Source: Rhodospirillales bacterium
GTDB taxonomy: Bacteria > Pseudomonadota > Alphaproteobacteria > Reyranellales > Reyranellaceae
Assembly: GCA_009377525.1 (NCBI GenBank)
Contig: WHTW01000017.1
Coordinates: 1-64,000 of the forward strand
Reading direction: 5' to 3'
Length of the DNA stretch: 64,000 bases
Shown: positions 52,454 to 59,148 of the stretch, one piece after another
How positions within the stretch are numbered: the first letter of the stretch is position 1
Layout of the letters: each line of letters starts with the position of its first letter
Notes under the pieces: model-generated
Seen by the model: only the letters and a program-made list of their open reading frames with translations
Told to the model about the DNA's origin: nothing
Databases searched by the model: none
Translations under genes and position numbers: made by a program

Positions 52454-52484
52454 ATAACCATAGTCGGTATGAGATAACCATAGT
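52454..52484 (-). promoter_or_regulatory. Direct repeats upstream of the DUF3987 gene
   Basis: ATAACCATAGT occurs at 52454-52464 and again at 52474-52484, starts 20 bp apart, i.e. about two helical turns, in an AT-rich island just before the start codon. It looks like a tandem operator or a small iteron set; the binding protein is unknown. Confidence 0.45.
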
Positions 52485-52591
52485 ATCATAGAACATACCA
52501 CGAACGCAAGCCCGACGACTCATCGCTGAATCAGGCTCCTCTCCCCCCTAGCGGGCGAGAGGAACATAAAGCTGTGTCGAGGGTGAGGTCT

Positions 52592-53244
52592 TTAGAGCGC
52601 CTGCGGCAGCGGCACGTTGAGCAGCACCCCGAGCTCGCTGGCGAGATCGCAGCTCACGCGCGCATGCACCCTGCCCTGCTTGTCGAAGAAGCGGCCGGTC
52701 GGGCTCACGGGAAAGACGCCCTCGTGCCAGATGCCAGGATGGATGTAGATGCCGAAGCTGCCGTCGGACCACAGCGCGATGAAGTCCTCGGCCCTGAGAT
52801 CATCGCCCGGCCTGGCGACGGGCACGACGAACGGCTGGCCGTCGAGCGGGAAGAAGAGCTGGCCGCCGTCGGGATGGTAGTTGCAATGCCACAAGAGCAC
52901 GCGATCACCCGCCAGTGCCACGCCTGCCGCCGCCTGTTCGGGCCGCTCGCGGAAGCCGATGACATAGTGCCCGCCGACGGCTTCGTTGCGGCCCAGAAGC
53001 TCGTTGTCGCGCCATTGGCAGGCGAAGATGCCCTCGGTCGTGCCGCCCTCGATGCCGGTGCCGGCATCGAGCTTGCGCCAGCCGGCAAGCGGCCAGGGCA
53101 CGATCTCGACGCGATGGTCGCGGGTGTGGGCGATCTCGCCGTAGCCCTTGATCGACTGCTCGGTGGCGCGCACCAGCGGGACGTCGACGAGCCGAAGGCC
53201 CGCGGGGATCTTGGGTTGAGATAGTCGAAGGCGACGTCAGACAT
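52592..53244 (-). pseudogene. Ureidoglycolate-lyase-like protein, frameshifted near its start
   Basis: ATG 53244 opens MSDVAFDYLNP. Within a C-run near 53213 the frame breaks, and in the next frame KIPAGLRLVDVPLVRATEQSIKG continues to a full C-terminus with GIYIHPGIWHEGVFP and LLNVPLPQAL. One more C restores a single protein of about 217 residues. The family acts in ureide or allantoin breakdown; other ureide genes are not nearby. If the shift is a sequencing error the gene is intact. Confidence 0.7.
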
Positions 53245-53254
53245 GTAAGCCGCC

Positions 53255-53421
53255 GTCATCCCGACCGGAGCCGCCCGAGGGGCGGCGTAGTGGAGGGACC
53301 TCCTCTTGTCGATGCGGCACCAGAACAGGTCCCTCCGCTGCGCCTCGCTGCGCTCGGCTCCGGTCGGGATGACGGGTTGATCCACTTCGCCGCCCTTCGG
53401 GCGGCTCCGCTCGGGATGACG
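53255..53421. repeat. GTCATCCCGA...GGAGC-type dispersed repeat
   Basis: GTCATCCCGACCGGAGCCGC and its inverse CGGCTCCGGTCGGGATGAC bound a block with GGAGGGACCTCC and GGTCCCTCCGC. A second half-copy ends in CGGCTCCGCTCGGGATGAC. Repeats of this type are familiar from several alphaproteobacteria. It lies upstream of the ureidoglycolate-lyase-like gene and behind lysS. Confidence 0.7.
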
Positions 53422-53427
53422 TTCATG

Positions 53428-55029
53428 TCACGCCGCCCGGCTGAGGTCCTCGCCGGCCAATGCACGCTCGATCAGCCTCACGACATTGTCCCGGCCGTAG
53501 AGCTTGATGAAGGCGCCCATGCGCGGCCCCTGCTCGCTGCCCAGCAGGACCTCGTAGAGCGTCTTGAACCACTGGCGCAGCTCGGCTTGCGCGAAGTGGC
53601 GCTTGCCCGCCTCGTAGACCTCGTTCTGGATGAACTCGGCGGTCGACTCCTCGGGCAGCTTGCTGAGCGTGTCGGCGAGGTCCTGCAGCGCCTCGCGCTC
53701 CTTGCCCACGGGCAGGCGGAACTTCTTGGAAGCCTTCACGAAGTCCTGGTAGTAGGCCACCGCGCCCGTCAGCAGGCGGTCGAGATAGGGCGCGTTCTCC
53801 GGCGTGGCGCCGGGCACATAGCGGCGCAGGTACTGCCACAGCACGTCCTTGCTGTCGGTATGCGCCACGCTCGCGAGGTTGAGCAGCATGCCGAAATTGA
53901 CGCCGGCCGCGCTGTTGGTCGGCGCCTTGCCGTCATGGATGTGCCAGGCCGCGTTCTCCAGCGCCTTGGCCGGCTCCTCGGCGGGCAGCTTTTCGATGGC
54001 GGCAAGATAATCGTCGACCGCGCGCGGGATGACGTCGAAGTAGAGCCGCTTGGCGCGGCGCGGCTGCTGCTGCATGTAGAGCGCCAACGATTCGGGCGGC
54101 GCATAGCGCAGCCATTCCTCGACCGACAGTCCGTTGCCCTTGGACTTGGAGATCTTCTTGCCTTCCTCGTCGAGGAAGAGCTCGTAGTTGAAGCCCTCCG
54201 GCGGACGGCCACCCAGGATGCGGATGATCTTGGCGCTGAGCTCGGCCGACGGGATGAGATCCTTGCCGTACATCTCGTAGTCGACGTCGAGCGCGTACCA
54301 GTGGCCGGCCCAGTCGGCCTTCCATTGCAGCTTGACGTTGCCGCCGGTGACCGGCGTCTCGACCAGCGTGCCGTCCTCGTCGCGATAGACAATGGTGCCT
54401 GCCGCGGCATCGGTCTCGATCACCGGCACCTGCAGCACGCGGCCGGTCTTGGGCGAGATCGGCAGGAAGATCGAGTAGGTCGCGCGGCGCTCCTCGCCCA
54501 AGGTCGGCAGCATGACGGCCTGCACCTCGTCGTAGTGCTGCAGCATGGCGAGCAGCATCTTGTCGAAGCGGCCGGACTTGTACCAATCGGTCGCCGACTG
54601 GAACTCGTACTCGAAGCCGAAGGAATCGAGGAAGGCGCGCAGGCGCGCGTTGTTGGCCGCACCGAAGCTCGGATGTTCGTTGCCGAAGGGATCGGGTACC
54701 GAAGTCAGCGGCTTGCCGAGGTTGGCGGCCAGCATCTCCTTGTTGGGCACGTTGTCGGGCACCTTGCGCAGCCCGTCCATGTCGTCGGAGAAGCAGAACA
54801 GCCGCGCCGGCACATCGCTCAGGCGCTTGAACGCCTGGCGCACCATGGTGGTGCGCACGACCTCGCCGAAGGTGCCGATATGCGGCAGGCCCGACGGTCC
54901 GTAGCCGGTCTCGAGCAGCACGTATCCCTTGGCCGGCGCTTTGCCGCCGATACGGGCAACCAGCTTGCGGGCTTCTTCAAACGGCCACGCGCGCGCGGCC
55001 TCGGCGAGGGAACGATCAATCTGGGACAT
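53428..55029 (-). CDS. lysK: Class I lysyl-tRNA synthetase
   Basis: 533 residues. HIGH motif in GPSGLPHIGTFGE (about 44-56) and KMSKS-like KKISKSKG (about 290-297); the C-terminal anticodon-binding region follows. It charges tRNA-Lys with lysine. The class I form is widespread in alphaproteobacteria. ATG 55029 begins the family N-terminus. Confidence 0.95.
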   Translation of the reverse strand: MSQIDRSLAEAARAWPFEEARKLVARIGGKAPAKGYVLLETGYGPSGLPHIGTFGEVVRTTMVRQAFKRLSDVPARLFCFSDDMDGLRKVPDNVPNKEMLAANLGKPLTSVPDPFGNEHPSFGAANNARLRAFLDSFGFEYEFQSATDWYKSGRFDKMLLAMLQHYDEVQAVMLPTLGEERRATYSIFLPISPKTGRVLQVPVIETDAAAGTIVYRDEDGTLVETPVTGGNVKLQWKADWAGHWYALDVDYEMYGKDLIPSAELSAKIIRILGGRPPEGFNYELFLDEEGKKISKSKGNGLSVEEWLRYAPPESLALYMQQQPRRAKRLYFDVIPRAVDDYLAAIEKLPAEEPAKALENAAWHIHDGKAPTNSAAGVNFGMLLNLASVAHTDSKDVLWQYLRRYVPGATPENAPYLDRLLTGAVAYYQDFVKASKKFRLPVGKEREALQDLADTLSKLPEESTAEFIQNEVYEAGKRHFAQAELRQWFKTLYEVLLGSEQGPRMGAFIKLYGRDNVVRLIERALAGEDLSRAA

Positions 55030-55177
55030 GGATCGGCCAAACTAGGTGCGACGGCGATTTGCGTCAATGCGACCCAGAGCGCGCAACGAACAACAGTCCA
55101 TCACCCCTTCCGGCCCCCGTGGCGATCCCCCTTATGGCGCTTGACGCCATAAGCCTGTCTATGGCATCAAAGGCCAT

Positions 55178-55462
55178 ATGAAGGCTAGGCTGTCGTTCCG
55201 CTTGAAGTATGAGCTGGACGACGGCGCCATCGTCGAAATGGTCATCTGGGATCTGCTGCAGCCCGTTCCGGGAAGCCGACACAAGTTCAAGTACAGGCTT
55301 TACTTCGGCAAGGGCGGCAAGAGAACCGTCGGCTACGACAACGAGCGCAGAAAGGGCGACCATCGCCATCTGCGAGGCGCCGAACAGGCGTACCAATTCG
55401 TGTCGCCCGAGAGGCTGATCGAAGATTTCCTGGCGGACGTCGAGGAAGCGAGGAGAAGATGA
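55178..55462 (+). CDS. tumE: TumE-type (DUF6516) toxin
   Basis: 94 residues. ELDDGAIVEMVIWDLLQPVPGS, YRLYFGKGGKRTVGYDNERRKGDHRH and the C-terminal RLIEDFLADVE match the TumE family. TumE-TumA is a recently described type II toxin-antitoxin pair; biochemistry of this copy is not known. Stop overlaps the next gene as ATGA. Confidence 0.8.
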   Translation: MKARLSFRLKYELDDGAIVEMVIWDLLQPVPGSRHKFKYRLYFGKGGKRTVGYDNERRKGDHRHLRGAEQAYQFVSPERLIEDFLADVEEARRR

Positions 55463-55818
55463 TGAAGAAACGACGGAAGATGCAGGTACATGTCGAAGAC
55501 TTGGCGACATCCGGCCGGCGCTTCGTCGATGCGTGGCGCCGCGCGGAACGCGGTGAGACAGTTCATGAGGAACATCTCTCCTTCGAGAGTTTCGAGGGGT
55601 TGTTGGCAACCTTGACGCCCAAACGCATCGAGCTGGTGCGCTTCGTCCGTCGTCATCCCCATCTTTCGATTGCCGCCGTCGCGCGTGAGCTCGGCCGGGA
55701 CTACAAGCGCGTGCATGGCGATATCCGCGCCCTGGAAGCGGCAGGGTTGCTGGAGGAGGATGAAGACGGGCTGTTCGCACCTTTTGCCGGTGTCGAGGCG
55801 CAGCTTTCGTTCTCTTGA
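55459..55818 (+). CDS. tumA: TumA-type HTH antitoxin
   Basis: 119 residues. Winged HTH about 55-105 (LTPKRIELVRFVRRHPHLSIAAVARELGRDYKRVHGDIRALEAAGLL), as in the HVO_A0114-like family. It would bind TumE and repress the operon. Start ATG 55459 is within the end of tumE, with GAGGAGA upstream. Confidence 0.8.
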   Translation: MMKKRRKMQVHVEDLATSGRRFVDAWRRAERGETVHEEHLSFESFEGLLATLTPKRIELVRFVRRHPHLSIAAVARELGRDYKRVHGDIRALEAAGLLEEDEDGLFAPFAGVEAQLSFS

Positions 55819-55864
55819 GGACCAAACCAGGAGCAGGGCCTTTCGCTCGGGGGGCCGAGCCACA

Positions 55865-57013
55865 ATGAACAAAAGCCCTCTCACACTGGCCTTTGGCGGC
55901 CTTTTAGCGATGGCCGCCGGCATCGGCGTCGGCCGCTTCGTCTACACCCCCATCCTGCCGCCGATGGTCGAGGCGCTGTCGCTCAGCAAGGCGGAGGCGG
56001 GCCTGATCGCCTCGGCCAACTTCGTCGGCTACCTCGCCGGCGCGCTGCTGGCGGCGGTGCGCCTGCCGGGCTCGCGCCGCGCCTGGCTGCTGGGCGGGCT
56101 GGCGCTGAACGCGCTCTGCCTGGCGGCGATGGCCGCCACGACATCCCTGACACTCTTCCTGCTGCTGCGGCTCGCCGCCGGTATCGCCAGCGCCTTCTGT
56201 CTGATCTTCAGCTCCGCGCTGGTGCTCGATCGGCTGGCCGCCACGGGCCGCAGCAGCTTGTCGGCACTGCACTTCTCGGGTGTGGGGATCGGCATCGCCG
56301 TGTCGGCAGCCCTGGTCGCAATGCTCAGCGACTGGCGCAGCATGTGGCTCGCGAGCGCGGGCCTTGCCGTACTCGCAGCCGTCGCGGTCGCGATGACGGT
56401 GCCGGCCGAAGCCGCTCCTTCGCCGACCGCCGGCCGCGCTGCGCGCACGAAGCTTTCGCCCGCCTTCATCATGCTCGCCGTCGCCTACTTCCTGTTCGGC
56501 ATCGGCTACATCATCACCGCGACGTTCCTGATCGACATCGTGCGCGGCTCGCCCGCCATCCGCCATCTCGAGCCTTATGCCTGGGTGCTGGTCGGCGTGG
56601 GCGCCGCGCCTTCCGTCGTGCTGTGGGTCGCGCTCGGCCGGCGCATCGGCATCCTGCCGGCCTTTGCCGTGGCGAGCCTGGTCGAGGCGGCCGGCGTCGT
56701 CGCGAGCGTGCTGTGGCTGCAGACCCTGGGCGTGGTGATCGCGGCGCTTTTCCTCGGCGGCACCTTCATGGGCCTGACGGCGCTCGGCCTGATCGGCGCG
56801 CGCGAAACGGCCGAGGGCGATCCGCGCGGACGCATCGCCCTGATGACGGCGTCGTTCAGCCTGGGCCAGATCATCGGTCCCGCCTTCGCCGGCTTCGCCT
56901 ACGACGCCACCGGCAGCCTCACGGTGCCGTCCCTGGTGGCGGCGGCAGGCCTCGTGCTGGCAGCGCTGTTCTCGCTCGCGGCGGAGATGCAGCGACGTCG
57001 TCAGCTTTCGTAG
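55865..57013 (+). CDS. YbfB/YjiJ-family MFS transporter
   Basis: 382 residues, about 12 helices. AAGIGVGRFVYTPILPPMVEAL at the start is typical of the YbfB/YjiJ group. Substrate unknown. ATG 55865. Its last 13 bases overlap the 3' end of the convergent RelE-type gene. Confidence 0.85.
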   Translation: MNKSPLTLAFGGLLAMAAGIGVGRFVYTPILPPMVEALSLSKAEAGLIASANFVGYLAGALLAAVRLPGSRRAWLLGGLALNALCLAAMAATTSLTLFLLLRLAAGIASAFCLIFSSALVLDRLAATGRSSLSALHFSGVGIGIAVSAALVAMLSDWRSMWLASAGLAVLAAVAVAMTVPAEAAPSPTAGRAARTKLSPAFIMLAVAYFLFGIGYIITATFLIDIVRGSPAIRHLEPYAWVLVGVGAAPSVVLWVALGRRIGILPAFAVASLVEAAGVVASVLWLQTLGVVIAALFLGGTFMGLTALGLIGARETAEGDPRGRIALMTASFSLGQIIGPAFAGFAYDATGSLTVPSLVAAAGLVLAALFSLAAEMQRRRQLS

Positions 57014-57270
57014 ATGTCCTTTCGATGCCTGATCGCGGTGATTATGACGACCCGCTGAGGCACGTCGACAAGATACACGACGCGCCAGTCACCCACGCGC
57101 AGCCGCCAACGACCCTTCAAGCTGTGTCTCAGTGGCTTTCCGTAGGCAATCGGATCGACGGTCAAGCGCGAATTGATGGTGCGCCTGATCATCGTCGCCA
57201 TGGCTGTCGGGAACTCGGGAATGTCTTCGGTCACTACGCCTTCGAGATACACGACCCGAAAGGCAGTCAC
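57001..57270 (-). CDS. RelE/ParE-type toxin
   Basis: 89 residues. RelE fold: LKGRWRLRVGDWRVVYLVD and VVIITAIRHRKDIY near the end, the conserved basic and tyrosine positions of RelE/ParE toxins. Start overlaps the antitoxin stop by 4 nt. Confidence 0.85.
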   Translation of the reverse strand: MTAFRVVYLEGVVTEDIPEFPTAMATMIRRTINSRLTVDPIAYGKPLRHSLKGRWRLRVGDWRVVYLVDVPQRVVIITAIRHRKDIYES

Positions 57271-57500
57271 CCAAGCTTCCCTTTCCAGGCCTCTTCATCC
57301 GAGTAGGTCCGCTTGCTCGTCTTCTCCCTACGCTCGGACAAGCGAGCCAGGAACAGATCTTCATCGCGTTCGAGCGCATCGCGCAGCAGCTCTGCCGCCG
57401 CGGCAGAGAGCGACTTTCCACGCTTCTTCGCTGCAATCCGCAAATCCTTCTGCAGCTCGCGATCGAGGACGACGTTCAGTCGAGGGTTTGAAGAAGGCAT
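57267..57500 (-). CDS. RHH/RelB-type antitoxin
   Basis: 77 residues. Ribbon-helix-helix N-terminus (RLNVVLDRELQKDLRIAAKKRGKSLSAAAAELLRDAL) followed by a charged tail. Antitoxin and autorepressor of the RelE-type toxin, antitoxin first. ATG 57500. Confidence 0.85.
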   Translation of the reverse strand: MPSSNPRLNVVLDRELQKDLRIAAKKRGKSLSAAAAELLRDALERDEDLFLARLSERREKTSKRTYSDEEAWKGKLG

Positions 57501-57613
57501 CGGTTTTCTCCAATCCGGAAAGGTGTATCACTTCCGGCACACCTTGCGAAGTTTTCGCCAAGGTAGGTCAGCGGTCGCTCAGCTGCTCGGTGAGGTGATC
57601 ACCCTCGGCTGAG

Positions 57614-57691
57614 GTCATGGTCTTCCGGACCGCGCGCATCTTGCGCGCCTCATGATCATGAGCGCGCAGGATGCGCGCGGTCCAGAAGATT
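57614..57691. repeat. CATGATCATG-centred palindromic repeat (family II)
   Basis: Arms TCTTCCGGACCGCGCGCATC and GCGCGCGGTCCAGAAGA around CATGATCATG, slightly imperfect. It ends 6 nt before the end of the amine oxidase gene and can act as its transcription end. Confidence 0.8.
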
Positions 57692-57696
57692 CCGAG

Positions 57697-59004
57697 CTAC
57701 TTCTTGCCCAGCACCGCCAACGCCTCGCGCGCCGCGCGCACGCCCGAGGCATAGGCGCCGCCGACCCGCGTCGCCCAAACCGGATCGGTCGCCTCGCCGG
57801 CGAAGAACACGCGGTCGTGGTGCGGCTGGGCCAGCACCAGCCGCTTGTCGGCGTTGCCGGGCGTCGCCATCGACCATGAGCCGCGGGCGAACGGGTCCTT
57901 GCCCCAGCGCGTGATCGAGGAGCGCGCCAGCAGGCCGCGCAGTTCGTTGCCGTAGATCTCGGCCAGGGCCGACATGGCGAAACCAAGGGCCGCCCCCGTG
58001 CCCTCCTCCTCGAGCTGTCGCGCCTGCTCGCCGCCCACGAACACGACGGCGGCGTCGCGGTCGTAGGGCCGCACGATGGCGTCGAACGCCTGGTCCTTGC
58101 GGGTCAGCCCGATGACGCTGCGGCCGGCCGGCGCATCGATCACCTTGCGGCCGAACGACAGCGCGATCTTGTTGTAGAGCGCCATCGGCAACTGGGCGAT
58201 CGCCTCGCGCCTGGCCGCGCCGAGCTGCGGGGCGAAGCCGAACGGGCCGGCGGCCAGCACGCCGGTCGGCACCGTGACGATGACGGCCTTGGCCGACAAC
58301 TGGCCGTTGGTGGTGACGACCAGCACCTGCGCGCTCGTCGAATCGATGCGCACCACCCGCGCGCCGAGCTTCACCGGCACCTTGGCGCCCCAACGGGCGA
58401 CCAGCGCACCCAGGCCCTCGGCCACCGAGTATTGCGGCTCGGTCTCGGGCTGGCGCATGAAGTCGCGCGCCGACAGCTCGCCCAGCTCGACGCCCGATTC
58501 CAGAGGTCCGACCATGGCATAGGCCAACCGCTCCAGCGGATCCTGCGCCACCAGCACGCGGCCGACCGGCACGTCGGGCGCCTTCCTCAGGGCCTCGACC
58601 AGCTTGCGCGAGGCGTCGATGGCGATCTTCTCGAAGCGTGCGTATTCCTCCTTCGGTGCCTCGGTGCCGCCGATGTAGATCGCCTGCTCCAGGCGGTCGG
58701 GCACCGGCCGCACGTTCATCTCGCGCAGGATCGCCATGGCGGGATTGGACCTGCCGGCCTCGATCCATTGCGCGCCGAGATCGAAGGGAAAACCGAAGGT
58801 GGTGCTGTCAGTGACGGCACGGCCGCCGATGCGCTCGCGCGCCTCGACCACCAGCACGCTCTTGTTGGCCGCCATCAGGCTTCTGGCGGCGGCAAGGCCC
58901 GCGACACCCGCCCCGACAATGACCACGTCAGGTTCGGCGGCCCGCGCCGGAAATGCTGTTCCTGCCATCAACATGGACAGGAAGAGACGACGACTGAGCG
59001 TCAT
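57697..59004 (-). CDS. FAD-dependent amine oxidase, Tat-exported
   Basis: 435 residues. Tat signal SRRLFLSML with the cleavage region ARAA (about 1-23). FAD-binding VVIVGAGVAGLAAARSL (about 26-42), GGRAVTD and ESGV; C-terminal FAGEATDPVWATRVGGAYASG. Oxidises an amine, giving an aldehyde and ammonia. ATG 59004. Divergent from the helicase; a degenerate element copy lies between. Confidence 0.88.
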   Translation of the reverse strand: MTLSRRLFLSMLMAGTAFPARAAEPDVVIVGAGVAGLAAARSLMAANKSVLVVEARERIGGRAVTDSTTFGFPFDLGAQWIEAGRSNPAMAILREMNVRPVPDRLEQAIYIGGTEAPKEEYARFEKIAIDASRKLVEALRKAPDVPVGRVLVAQDPLERLAYAMVGPLESGVELGELSARDFMRQPETEPQYSVAEGLGALVARWGAKVPVKLGARVVRIDSTSAQVLVVTTNGQLSAKAVIVTVPTGVLAAGPFGFAPQLGAARREAIAQLPMALYNKIALSFGRKVIDAPAGRSVIGLTRKDQAFDAIVRPYDRDAAVVFVGGEQARQLEEEGTGAALGFAMSALAEIYGNELRGLLARSSITRWGKDPFARGSWSMATPGNADKRLVLAQPHHDRVFFAGEATDPVWATRVGGAYASGVRAAREALAVLGKK

Positions 59005-59017
59005 TTGCCTGACAGTG

Positions 59018-59135
59018 TATGCTAAACGGCTGGAATCAGCCGGACGGAATATGCCTGTTGAAACCCCAAATTTCCCGCGCGCGATTTTCCGATATGGTGG
59101 AACCGCGAGCGGATCCACCCTATCGGAAAACGCTC
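59018..59135 (+). mobile_element. Degenerate copy of the 122-bp element
   Basis: Hairpin-1 region (CGGCTGGAATCAGCCGG then ATATGCC) has lost its outer left arm. The linker and hairpin-2 region (TTTTCCGATATGGTGGAACC with GATCCACCCTATCGGAAAA) are present with mismatches. It ends CGCTC before TA at 59136-59137, 11 nt before the helicase start codon, between two divergent genes. Confidence 0.7.
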
Positions 59136-59148
59136 TATCGGGCTGTTG

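Noticed and set aside
53255-53421. The GTCATCCCGA repeat as a new element
   Set aside because: Repeats of this form are already familiar from alphaproteobacterial genomes; no unusual junction is seen here.
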